Below, in pieces: positions 54,990 to 63,662 of a stretch of 64,000 nucleotides of DNA (the first letter of the stretch is position 1; every line of letters starts with the position of its first letter). The notes below the pieces were generated by a model. It had not been told where the DNA came from, searched no databases, and saw only the letters and a list, made by a program, of their open reading frames with translations. The DNA lies in NCBI RefSeq assembly GCF_006716645.1, contig NZ_VFPL01000001.1, forward strand, positions 2,170,001 to 2,234,000, written 5' to 3'. The position numbers and the translations under genes were made by a program. The stretch is from Arcticibacter tournemirensis (lineage in GTDB: Bacteria; Bacteroidota; Bacteroidia; Sphingobacteriales; Sphingobacteriaceae).

Positions 54990-57284
54990 ATGACCAAAAA
55001 ACTCCTAACGACGCTCCTGATCTGTGCTTCATTCAGGCTGGCAGCGCAAACTGTTAATCAGGTAACCGATCCGGTAGAATATGTTAATCCGCTGATGGGA
55101 ACTGCTTCAAAGCCGAGCCTCTCAAATGGAAATACTTATCCTGCAGTCGCCGTGCCGTGGGGAATGAATTTCTGGACTCCACAAACCGGAAATATGGGTG
55201 ATGGATGGGCCTACACCTATGATGCTGAAAAGATCAGAGGCTTCAAGCAAACACATCAGCCTTCACCGTGGATGAACGACTACGGTCAATTTTCAATCAT
55301 GCCGGTAACAGGAAAGATGAAGTTCACGCAAGACGAGCGAGCCAGCTGGTTCTCACATAAAGCAGAGGTTTCTAAGCCATATTATTACAGTGTTTATCTG
55401 GCCGATGCAGATGTTACCACAGAGCTGACGCCGACTGAGCGTGCTGCTCAGTTCAGATTTACCTTTCCAAAGGCCGACAGCTCTTTCATTGTGGTAGACG
55501 CTTTTGATAAAGGTTCTTATATTAAGATCATACCTTCAGAGAGGAAGATTGTAGGATACTCGACCCGTTATAGCCGCGGACCGTTGCCGAACTTTAAGAA
55601 CTACTTCGTAATCTATATTGACAAAGCTTTCAGTATCAGCAAAAGTTGGGATTCAAAAACGTTGAAGAATGAGCTTGAGTTAGAGGCCGGGCATGCAGGC
55701 GCTATTATCGGCTTTAAGACTATCAAAGGTGAAAAAGTGAACCTGAAGGTTGCTTCCTCCTTCATTAGTATCGATCAGGCGGAATTAAACCTGAAAAGAG
55801 AACTGGCGAATGATAGCTTCGATGCTACGATGGCAAAAGCTAAAGCTCTTTGGAATAAAAGATTGAGTGCTATAACAGTAGAGGGTGGCTCTGTGGATCA
55901 GGTACGTACATTCTATTCATGCTTGTATCGTACGTTGTTCTTCCCTCATAAGATGTACGAGCTCGATGCCAGCAACAAGATCGTTCATTACAGTCCGTAT
56001 AACGGAAAAACACTTCCCGGATATATGTTTGCGGGTACAGGTTTCTGGGATACTTTCCGGGCTTTATATCCATTTCTGAACCTGATGTATCCTTCTATCA
56101 ATAAAGAAATGCAGGAAGGGCTCATTAACGATTATAAAGAAGGAGGCTGGCTTCCTGAATGGTCGAGTCCTGGGTATGCTGATATAATGATTGGCAATAA
56201 TTCGGCGTCGGTAGTGGCCGATGCTTATATCAAAGGTTTGAGGGGATATGACATTAATACACTGTACGAAGCCTTAATTCATGGAGCAAACAACGAAGGT
56301 CCGATCACTGCAGTAGGCCGTAAAGGTGTTGAGTATTATAACAAATTGGGTTATGTTCCTTATGACGTTAATATCAATGAGAACGCTGCGCGGACTCTTG
56401 AATATGCATATGACGATTTTGCTATTTATCAGCTAGGTAAGGCTTTGGGCAGGCCTAAGTCGGAAACTGACCTTTATGCAAAGAGGAGCCAAAACTATCG
56501 CAATCTTTTTGATCCTGCAACGGGATTGATGCGGGCGAAGAAAAAAGACGGAAGTTTTCAGACTCCTTTTAATCCTTTTAAATGGGGTGACGCGTTTACT
56601 GAAGGAAATAGCTGGCACTATTCCTGGTCGGTATTCCAGGATGTCCAGGGACTGGCAGATTTAATGGGCGGCGAGGACAAGTTTGTAATGAAACTGGATT
56701 CCGTATTTTCACTTCCTCCGATCTTTGACGAAAGTGGTTATGGCGGGCATGTTATTCACGAAATAAGGGAAATGCAGATTGCTAACATGGGTCAGTATGC
56801 ACATGGCAATCAGCCGATACAACACATGATCTATTTGTATAACTATGCCGGAGCGCCGTGGAAAGCGCAATACTGGGCTCGTGAAACGATGAACCGCATG
56901 TACAAAGCTACTCCTGATGGTTATTGCGGAGATGAAGACAATGGTCAAACATCTGCGTGGTACATCTTTTCGGCTTTAGGGTTTTACCCTGTTACACCGG
57001 GAGTTGACCAATATGTACTCGGCGCTCCTTTATTTAAGAAAGCGACACTTAAACTTGAGAACGGCAAGCAGATTGTAATCAACGCTCCTAATAACAGCGA
57101 TGCTAACCGTTATGTGAACAGCCTTATGCTAAATGGGAAACCGTACAGCAAAAACTGGTTCAGCCATTCAGAACTTCAGAAAGGTGCCGTTATGAATTAT
57201 AACATGTCGGCCGCGCCGAACGAAAAGAGGGGAATAAATAAAGCGGATTATCCTTATTCGTTCTCCAATGATAAGAATAAATAG
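54990..57284 (+). CDS. GH92 alpha-mannosidase (Gln variant of the subsite motif)
   Basis: 764 residues from the ATG at 54990; the frame opens at a TTG at 54936 but the ATG starts the signal peptide (MTKKLLTTLLICASFRLAAQ). GH92 signatures: EYVNPLMGT, PAVAVPWGMNFWTPQTG, catalytic acid Glu538 (FTEGNSWHYSW), base region GDEDNGQTSAWYIFSALGFYP. The subsite loop reads HGNQPIQH (605-612), with Gln608 where alpha-1,2-type enzymes have Glu, so a different linkage such as alpha-1,3 or alpha-1,6 is likely. It follows the metalloprotease gene by 61 bases and overlaps the next GH92 by 17 bases. Confidence 0.93.
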   Translation: MTKKLLTTLLICASFRLAAQTVNQVTDPVEYVNPLMGTASKPSLSNGNTYPAVAVPWGMNFWTPQTGNMGDGWAYTYDAEKIRGFKQTHQPSPWMNDYGQFSIMPVTGKMKFTQDERASWFSHKAEVSKPYYYSVYLADADVTTELTPTERAAQFRFTFPKADSSFIVVDAFDKGSYIKIIPSERKIVGYSTRYSRGPLPNFKNYFVIYIDKAFSISKSWDSKTLKNELELEAGHAGAIIGFKTIKGEKVNLKVASSFISIDQAELNLKRELANDSFDATMAKAKALWNKRLSAITVEGGSVDQVRTFYSCLYRTLFFPHKMYELDASNKIVHYSPYNGKTLPGYMFAGTGFWDTFRALYPFLNLMYPSINKEMQEGLINDYKEGGWLPEWSSPGYADIMIGNNSASVVADAYIKGLRGYDINTLYEALIHGANNEGPITAVGRKGVEYYNKLGYVPYDVNINENAARTLEYAYDDFAIYQLGKALGRPKSETDLYAKRSQNYRNLFDPATGLMRAKKKDGSFQTPFNPFKWGDAFTEGNSWHYSWSVFQDVQGLADLMGGEDKFVMKLDSVFSLPPIFDESGYGGHVIHEIREMQIANMGQYAHGNQPIQHMIYLYNYAGAPWKAQYWARETMNRMYKATPDGYCGDEDNGQTSAWYIFSALGFYPVTPGVDQYVLGAPLFKKATLKLENGKQIVINAPNNSDANRYVNSLMLNGKPYSKNWFSHSELQKGAVMNYNMSAAPNEKRGINKADYPYSFSNDKNK

Positions 57285-59373
57285 TACTTTAACAGGCATA
57301 GCGTTTCTTTTTGCGCTATGCCTGTTTTTTATTTGTCCGACAGGCTATCTTGCCGCCCAGCCAGTAAAGAATAGTTTACAAAAGGACGCTGCTTCCCTTG
57401 TAAATGTTTTTTTAGGTACTTCAGGTGATCACGGACAGATGTCGCCAGCGGCTTCCTATCCTTTTAGTATGCTGAGTATCGGCCCTCAAACATATCCCAA
57501 TACTCACACCGGCTACGAATACAATGCGAAAAAGTTTTTAGGGTTTACACATAACCGTTTTGAAGGTGTAGGTTGCACCGGAAGCGGAGGTCTTATTTTG
57601 ATCAAACCTTTTATTGGACAAAGTCCTGATAGCGAACTTATAAAAAGCGCTCAGTCCGCTTCCCCCGGATTTTACAGTGTATCTTTTACCAATAGGATAA
57701 CAGCTGAACTGTCGGTCTTCCATAAATCCGGGATGCATCGATACCAGTTCCCCGAAGGCGAGAAAGGTTTTTCTATCGACTTACGTCATAGTCTATCTAA
57801 CGGTTTCGTGAATGAGGAGCATCGCATTGAAAGAAACACTTTAAGCGGATGGGTCGATGCAAAAACCACTTGTAGTGCCGGTAAATACAGACTTTATTAC
57901 TTTGCCGAGTTTAACAAGGGAATAAACTTGCAGGAGCAGGGGAATCATAAGCTTCTTGGAAAACTGCAGCCGGATATGAGGAGTGCAGAAATTAGAATAG
58001 CTTTATCTTCAGTAAGCATTGACTACGCGAAAGCTTCTTTATTCGCTGATGATTTTGACGCTTTAAAGCAGAAAAGTAAGAACGAGTGGAATTCGTTGCT
58101 GAATGCCATTAAGGTGAAAGGGGAGCCCGAACGTGAAAAGCTTTTTTATTCACTTTTATACAGAGCTGTACAATCACCTTATGTCATATCCGAAAAAGAT
58201 GGAATTTACAAGGGAACAAACGGAGCAGAGCAACACTCTTCCGATATCAGATATAATGGCTGGGCTGTTTGGGATAATTACCGCACGCAACTTCCTCTTC
58301 TTTCTATCGCGTGGCCAGAACGATACAAGGGAATATCAGCTTCTCTCGCCGATCTTTACCGCTTCGGGAAGAAAGATTATGCTACTCAAAACGAACCTTC
58401 CAATACTGTAAGGACAGAGCACACCATCGTTGTTCTACTGGATGCTTATCGCAAGGGATATAAGGTAGAATTTTCGAAGATTATCGACTCCCTTATCAAA
58501 GAGGTAGACGGGCTTGATTTTTCACGTCCAGACAAGGCTCTGGAGTCGAGTTATGACGCATGGGCGTTGTCGGAAATACTTGGAATACTGAAAAAGAAGG
58601 AGCTTAGCGAGAAGTACAAACAAAAAGCCCTGCAGTATAAAGAATACTGGAACAAGGATTTCGAGGATCTGTCCAGGCCTGATATAGACAGAATGCAGGC
58701 AAGAGGACTGTACCAGGGTACTATCTGGCAATACCGCTGGTTTGTTCCTTTTGATGTGAAAGGATTGATCGAACTGACCGGTGGCGATAAGGAATATACG
58801 AGTCAGCTTGATCGTTTTTTTGAGAATGACTATTACAATCATGCCAATGAGCCGGATTTGCAGGTACCTCTTATGTATAATGCATCACCTGAGCCGTGGA
58901 AATCTCAGGCATTGATGCACCAGCTCGCCGCAGATACAGTTGTACAATACTATTTCAATGATAATAGCCGGGGAATTGATCCGTTTGTTGACGTTATTTA
59001 TAAAAATGAGCCGGCTGCTTATATCCGGACCATGGATGATGATGCAGGGGCTATGTCGGCATGGTATGTTTTCGCCGCCTGTGGATTCTCGCCTGCATGT
59101 GTAGGCTGGCCGGTCTATTACCTGAATCTGCCTCTTTTTCAATCGGTTCAGTTTTCATGGCCAGGCCGGAAACCTTTTACGATTAAGGTAGAAAACTATT
59201 CGCCCGGAAACAGGTACATCGGCAAAGTTATTTTAAATGGAAAGGAATTAAACCGCAATTATATTACTCACGAGGAGATAATGTCGGGTGGCACTATCGT
59301 ATTTGAGGCTTCAGGAACTCCTGTTAAGAATTGGGGAATAAAAGAACAGTGGATTTCACAAGTAGATAAATAA
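57268..59373 (+). CDS. Divergent GH92 enzyme lacking the catalytic acid Glu (Gln483)
   Basis: 701 residues, shorter than its neighbours, signal peptide to about 30 (GYLAAQ). The GH92 fold is clear: LVNVFLGTSGDHGQMSPAASYPF, GFTHNRFEGVG, WAVWDNYRTQLPLLSIAWPERY, WQYRWFVPFDVKGLIELTGGD, NHANEP, DDDAGAMSAWYVFAACGFSP. In the motif that normally reads EGN-x-W-Q-Y, this protein has QGTIWQY, so Gln483 replaces the general acid. The Asp cluster of the base is kept. The same Glu-to-Gln change is known in a Cellulosimicrobium GH92 that cleaves mannose-alpha-1-phospho-6-mannose, where the leaving group needs no acid. The start overlaps the upstream gene by 17 bases, and the next gene starts 2 bases after its stop. 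Confidence 0.88.
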   Translation: MIRINSTLTGIAFLFALCLFFICPTGYLAAQPVKNSLQKDAASLVNVFLGTSGDHGQMSPAASYPFSMLSIGPQTYPNTHTGYEYNAKKFLGFTHNRFEGVGCTGSGGLILIKPFIGQSPDSELIKSAQSASPGFYSVSFTNRITAELSVFHKSGMHRYQFPEGEKGFSIDLRHSLSNGFVNEEHRIERNTLSGWVDAKTTCSAGKYRLYYFAEFNKGINLQEQGNHKLLGKLQPDMRSAEIRIALSSVSIDYAKASLFADDFDALKQKSKNEWNSLLNAIKVKGEPEREKLFYSLLYRAVQSPYVISEKDGIYKGTNGAEQHSSDIRYNGWAVWDNYRTQLPLLSIAWPERYKGISASLADLYRFGKKDYATQNEPSNTVRTEHTIVVLLDAYRKGYKVEFSKIIDSLIKEVDGLDFSRPDKALESSYDAWALSEILGILKKKELSEKYKQKALQYKEYWNKDFEDLSRPDIDRMQARGLYQGTIWQYRWFVPFDVKGLIELTGGDKEYTSQLDRFFENDYYNHANEPDLQVPLMYNASPEPWKSQALMHQLAADTVVQYYFNDNSRGIDPFVDVIYKNEPAAYIRTMDDDAGAMSAWYVFAACGFSPACVGWPVYYLNLPLFQSVQFSWPGRKPFTIKVENYSPGNRYIGKVILNGKELNRNYITHEEIMSGGTIVFEASGTPVKNWGIKEQWISQVDK

Positions 59374-59375
59374 AT

Positions 59376-61673
59376 ATGAGGAAGATTTTTGCCCTTGCCC
59401 TATCAGCAACGTTTACTATTTCTGCTTATAGTCAGTCAAAAAAAGATGCTGATCTGATTCAATATGTCAAACCCATCATCGGAACAGAGAAGATGGGACA
59501 TACATTTCCGGGTGCTACTGTTCCTTTCGGGGCCGTCCAGCTAAGCCCGGATACTGATACGATTCCGTATGAGATGAATGGGAAGTATAATAAGGAGGTC
59601 TACAAATACTGTGCAGGCTATCAGTACGACGACCCTACCATTGTGGGATTCAGTCACACTCATTTTAGTGGAACCGGGCATTCAGACCTTGGCGATTTTT
59701 TAATAATGCCAACTACCGGAAAACTGCAGCTTAATCCGGGGACTGAAAACAATCCCGGGAGTGGTTACCGCTCTGCTTATTCGCATGCCAATGAAACGGC
59801 TGAAGCAAACTATTACAAGGTAAAGCTGGATGACCATGGTATTCTGGCTGAACTTACTACGAGTATGCGGACGGGCTTTCACCAGTATACTTTTCCTAAG
59901 TCGGATGAGTCGCATATTATTCTGGACTTAATGGCAGGGATCTATAATTACGATGACAAGAACGTTTGGACTTTCGTGCGTGTAGAAAACGACACGTTGG
60001 TTACAGGTTTTCGCCAGACCTATGGCTGGGCCAGAACCCGTACTGTATACTTTGCTATGACCTTTTCAAAACCGTTCACTCAATATGGGATGAAGGATTA
60101 TTCGAAGGGGCAGGTATATAAAGGTTTCTGGAGAAAGTTTGACCAGACAAAGAACTTTCCGGATCTCGCAGGCAGACAGATGAGGATGTATTTCGATTTT
60201 AAAACCGGAGATCAGGAAAAAATAAAGATAAAATTTGCGCTGTCTCCTGTAAGTACAAGAAATGCGCTTGAGAATATGACAGCGGAGATCCCTCACTGGG
60301 ATTTTGACCGGGTGAAGAGAGAAGGACAGGATCTATGGAGAAAAGAGCTTTTGAAGATCAATATAAAGGGAAATAGCAAGGAGGAACTCGTCAATTTTTA
60401 TACAGCAATGTACCATGCTGCTCTGATGCCAACGGTCTATATGGATGTTAACGGCGAGTATAAGGGACTTGATCAGAATGTGCATAAAGCCGAAGGATTT
60501 ACGAACTATACTTCGCTGTCGCTTTGGGACACGTTCCGGGCCTTTCATCCTTATCTCAATATCGTCAATCCTTCAAGAAATGCCGATATAGTAAGTTCTA
60601 TGATAGCCCATTACGATCAGAGTGCACTTAAGATGCTCCCTGTCTGGTCGCACTATGCTAACGATAACTGGTGTATGAGTGGTTATCACAGTGTCTCGGT
60701 TATTGCTGATGCTATCATTAAAGGCACATATAAAGGGGATGCACAGAAAGCGCTTGATGCGTGCGTTGCCACTGCTCGTCATCGTAGTTATGAAGGCATC
60801 GGTGATTACATAGATAGGGGGTATATTCCGGCTGATAAAAACGGAACTTCAGTTTCGTCAACTCTTGAATATGCTTATGATGACTGGTGTATTGCTCAGC
60901 TGGCAAAGAAATTGAACAAACCAGCTATTTATGAGGAGTTTGTTAAACGCTCGGGCAACTGGAAGAATGTGTACGATGCTTCTATCGGTTTTATGCGGCC
61001 GAGGATGAGCGATGGGACTTTCAGAAAAGATTTTGATGTTCTGAAAACTGACGGCCAGGGCTTTATTGAAGGGAATACCTGGAACTTCAGCCTCTATGTG
61101 CCACACGACCCGGAGCAGATGATCAATATGATGGGAGGGAAGAAGCGTTTTGTTAGTCATCTTGATTCATTGTTCACGATGCATCTGCCTGATGAGTTCT
61201 TTGCTGAAACCGAAGATATTACACGGGAAGGGATAATTGGCAATTATGTCCATGGCAATGAACCTTCACATCATGTGGCCTATTTGTATAACTGGACAGA
61301 CGAACCATGGAGGACCCAGGAGAAGGTTCGTATGATACTCAAAAAGCAGTATCATAACGGTCCCGCCGGGCTGGGAGGGAACGACGATTGTGGCCAAATG
61401 AGCGCCTGGTATATTTTTAGTTCTCTTGGTTTTTATCCTGTGGCTCCCGCTTCAGACCGGTACTGGCTGGGTAGCCCTTCTGTTCGCTCGGCTGATATTC
61501 ATTTAGAAAATGGTAAAACATTCACGGTTGAAGCGGTTAATCAGAGTGATAAGAATGTATATGTAAAGAAAGTTGTTTTAAACGGAAAGACGCTCGACCG
61601 GAAATATATTCAGCACAATGAAATTGTCGCTGGCGGCAAGGTTGTGTTTTATATGTCTTCAAATGCAAAATAA
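59376..61673 (+). CDS. GH92 alpha-mannosidase (alpha-1,2-type subsite motif)
   Basis: 765 residues, signal peptide to about 20 (ISAYSQ). YVKPIIGTEKMGHTFPGATVPFGAVQLSPDTDT, GFSHTHFSGTGHSDLGD, acid Glu565 (FIEGNTWNFSLYVPHD), HGNEPSHH (626-633), and GGNDDCGQMSAWYIFSSLGFYPV. All catalytic and calcium-site motifs appear intact. The HGNEPSHH loop is the same as in the 46526 enzyme, consistent with alpha-1,2-mannoside preference. It is the last gene of the metalloprotease-GH92 operon; the ROK kinase promoter begins at its stop. Confidence 0.94.
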   Translation: MRKIFALALSATFTISAYSQSKKDADLIQYVKPIIGTEKMGHTFPGATVPFGAVQLSPDTDTIPYEMNGKYNKEVYKYCAGYQYDDPTIVGFSHTHFSGTGHSDLGDFLIMPTTGKLQLNPGTENNPGSGYRSAYSHANETAEANYYKVKLDDHGILAELTTSMRTGFHQYTFPKSDESHIILDLMAGIYNYDDKNVWTFVRVENDTLVTGFRQTYGWARTRTVYFAMTFSKPFTQYGMKDYSKGQVYKGFWRKFDQTKNFPDLAGRQMRMYFDFKTGDQEKIKIKFALSPVSTRNALENMTAEIPHWDFDRVKREGQDLWRKELLKINIKGNSKEELVNFYTAMYHAALMPTVYMDVNGEYKGLDQNVHKAEGFTNYTSLSLWDTFRAFHPYLNIVNPSRNADIVSSMIAHYDQSALKMLPVWSHYANDNWCMSGYHSVSVIADAIIKGTYKGDAQKALDACVATARHRSYEGIGDYIDRGYIPADKNGTSVSSTLEYAYDDWCIAQLAKKLNKPAIYEEFVKRSGNWKNVYDASIGFMRPRMSDGTFRKDFDVLKTDGQGFIEGNTWNFSLYVPHDPEQMINMMGGKKRFVSHLDSLFTMHLPDEFFAETEDITREGIIGNYVHGNEPSHHVAYLYNWTDEPWRTQEKVRMILKKQYHNGPAGLGGNDDCGQMSAWYIFSSLGFYPVAPASDRYWLGSPSVRSADIHLENGKTFTVEAVNQSDKNVYVKKVVLNGKTLDRKYIQHNEIVAGGKVVFYMSSNAK

Positions 61674-61674
61674 A

Positions 61675-61706
61675 TTTGCTAAAACGATTTGTTTATGTTA
61701 ATTATG
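61675..61706 (+). promoter_or_regulatory. Promoter with LacI-type operator for the ROK kinase
   Basis: TTTG (61675-61678), 20-base spacer, TAATTATG (61699-61706), one mismatch from TAnnTTTG. The operator TTTGCTAAAACGATTT (61675-61690) covers the -33 box and half of the spacer. It begins 2 bases after the GH92 stop. Confidence 0.68.
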
Positions 61707-61729
61707 CGGTATTAATAAACTAAATTATA

Positions 61730-62632
61730 ATGAATAACTCTTTGGTATTGGGGATTGATATAGGCGGGTCGCATATAACTTCAGCTCTAATCGATATTGT
61801 GTCGGGACAGGTTTTCCGGGCAAGCTACGTGCGAAAGTTTGTGAATTCACATTTGCCGGCTGAGGATATCATCCCGGCATGGTCTGAAGCTATTAAAGCG
61901 TCGTTTGCACAAGCCGGTTTAGAGGTTATCACCAAAATTGGTATTGCGATGCCCGGTCCTCTTGATTATGAGAAGGGTATATGCTGGATTAAGGACCAGG
62001 ATAAATACGAACATCTTTATGGATTAAATATAAAGGAGTTACTGGCAAAGAATTTAGGGATTGAATCTACCGATATAAAGATACTAAATGATGCCTGCGG
62101 CTTTTTACAGGGTGAGGTATTAGGAACACTTGATTCGCAATATGATTCTGTAATGGGCTTTACCCTTGGAACTGGATTAGGGTCTGCGCTATACAGGGAT
62201 GGGGAGGTAACAGACGCCGATTTATGGCGTATGCCATTTCGGGATGGTATTGCCGAAGATTACCTGTCTACACGTTGGTTTATCAGAAGATATAAGGAAC
62301 TAAAGGGCGAAGATGTAAAGGATGTAAAACATTTACTTGAACGCCTGGATCAGGAACCGACCGTAGCTGAGATGTTCGTTGAGTTTGGCAATACGCTTGG
62401 GACCTTCCTAAATGAATGCATCAATGCAAATCACCCCGAAGCAATAGTCCTTGGCGGAAACATTTCCAAATCCCCTGAACTATATCTTAAGCATACAGAA
62501 AAGGTTCTGGCAGAAGCTGGCAATAATGTTCCTATAACCCTAGCAAAGCTTGGCGAAGAAGCAGCCCTGATTGGTGGTGCGGGTGTGTGGAAGAAAGTGT
62601 TAACAGGTGATAAACAGCTGGTTAATAAATAA
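61730..62632 (+). CDS. ROK-family sugar kinase without the zinc-cysteine motif
   Basis: 300 residues, cytoplasmic. ATP phosphate-binding LGIDIGGSHITSALID (7-22), sugar-binding IAMPGPLDYEKG, catalytic Asp121 in ILNDACGF, second phosphate motif TLGTGLGSAL (145-154), and adenosine-side LGGNISKSPELY and LIGGAG. The CxCGxxGC zinc motif that usually follows is absent; that stretch reads DADLWRMPFRDGIAEDYLS. It likely phosphorylates the monosaccharide released by the locus, with mannose or glucose the obvious candidates. It is the last gene with a LacI-type operator. Confidence 0.88.
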   Translation: MNNSLVLGIDIGGSHITSALIDIVSGQVFRASYVRKFVNSHLPAEDIIPAWSEAIKASFAQAGLEVITKIGIAMPGPLDYEKGICWIKDQDKYEHLYGLNIKELLAKNLGIESTDIKILNDACGFLQGEVLGTLDSQYDSVMGFTLGTGLGSALYRDGEVTDADLWRMPFRDGIAEDYLSTRWFIRRYKELKGEDVKDVKHLLERLDQEPTVAEMFVEFGNTLGTFLNECINANHPEAIVLGGNISKSPELYLKHTEKVLAEAGNNVPITLAKLGEEAALIGGAGVWKKVLTGDKQLVNK

Positions 62633-62667
62633 CAGCTGAATAAGAATTACTATTCCAATGCAAAGAG

Positions 62668-62716
62668 AAAGAGCAGCGGTTGCTCTTTACAGACTGTCGT
62701 AGCCGGCAGTCTGTTT
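62668..62716 (+). terminator. Two tandem hairpins after the ROK gene
   Basis: AAAGAGCA/TGCTCTTT (62668-62688, 5-base loop), then ACAGACTGTCG/CGGCAGTCTGT (62689-62699 with 62704-62714, one G-T wobble), followed by TTTATTATTTT. The second is a good terminator; together they close the PUL. Confidence 0.82.
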
Positions 62717-62743
62717 TATTATTTTCTTTCTGCAAATTCTGAT

Positions 62744-62751
62744 TACATTTG
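62744..62751 (+). promoter_or_regulatory. -7 box of the EamA-type transporter gene
   Basis: TACATTTG is an exact TAnnTTTG match 31 bases before the start codon. The -33 is weak (TTTC, 17 bases upstream). No LacI-type operator is seen, in contrast to the preceding genes. Confidence 0.45.
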
Positions 62752-62782
62752 ATGTCAAATTGACTGTCATAGGATATCATAC

Positions 62783-63646
62783 ATGGTCTTTGTTCTTCTA
62801 AGTATTTGCTGCAGTGTTATCGTTTCCATTCTTTTAAAGCTTGCAAAACGGTATGAGATAAACATACCTCAGGCCGTGGTATGGAATTATCCCGTTGCTG
62901 CATTTTTTACTTTTATAATCTATCGTCCTGATCTGACCGGTTTACATATAGCCACGGCGCCAGTAACTGTGTATTTACTTCTCGGCATTCTGTTGCCTTC
63001 TCTGTTTGTGATATTGGGCCTATCAGTCCGTTACACAGGCATCGTTAGAACCGATCTGGCGCAAAGGCTTTCTCTTTTTATTCCACTTCTAACCGCTTTC
63101 CTGTTTTTCAAAGAACAGGTGTCGATGATTAAGCTTACCGGAATTATAATGGGTTTTATAGCAATTGTATGTACTATACCCTGGCAAAAAGGAACCAGAA
63201 AGTCTGAGAAGCTTGCTTCCTGGATTTATCCTTTGATGGTCTTCGCAGGTATGGGTGTTATTGACGTCTTATTTAAACAGATTGCAGTCTATAGAGGACT
63301 GCCTTATACGACATCTCTCTTTATTGTCCTTCTACTGGCATTCATCATTTCGGTTATTACATTAGTGCTTTTTATCGTTACAGGGAAGGCCAAATTTAAC
63401 TGGGTGAATTTTGTGTCAGGTTTGATACTTGGCTTTTTCAACTTTGGTAATATTTTGTTCTACCTGAAAGCACATCGGGCCCTTCCTGAAAATCCTTCCC
63501 TCGTATTTTCGGCAATGAATATTGGTGTAATAGTTGCTGGCGCTATTGTAGGCGTGTTTTTATTTAAAGAGCGACTTAGCATAGTAAATAAGATCGGGAT
63601 CGTCATAGCCGTTATCTCGATATTAGTTATATCATTGGCTGGGTAA
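62783..63646 (+). CDS. EamA/DMT-superfamily transporter
   Basis: 287 residues, almost entirely hydrophobic, with about ten predicted membrane helices in two repeats typical of EamA proteins (VSILLKLAKRYEINIPQAVVWNYP at the start; RTDLAQRLSLFIPLLTAFLFFKEQVSMIKLTGIIMGF at the end of repeat 1; SLVFSAMNIGVIVAGAIVGVFLFKERLSIVNKIGI at the end of repeat 2). The substrate is unknown; a link to mannan use is not supported, since a terminator and a separate promoter lie upstream. Confidence 0.85.
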   Translation: MVFVLLSICCSVIVSILLKLAKRYEINIPQAVVWNYPVAAFFTFIIYRPDLTGLHIATAPVTVYLLLGILLPSLFVILGLSVRYTGIVRTDLAQRLSLFIPLLTAFLFFKEQVSMIKLTGIIMGFIAIVCTIPWQKGTRKSEKLASWIYPLMVFAGMGVIDVLFKQIAVYRGLPYTTSLFIVLLLAFIISVITLVLFIVTGKAKFNWVNFVSGLILGFFNFGNILFYLKAHRALPENPSLVFSAMNIGVIVAGAIVGVFLFKERLSIVNKIGIVIAVISILVISLAG

Positions 63647-63662
63647 CTTCCCGCTAACTGAT

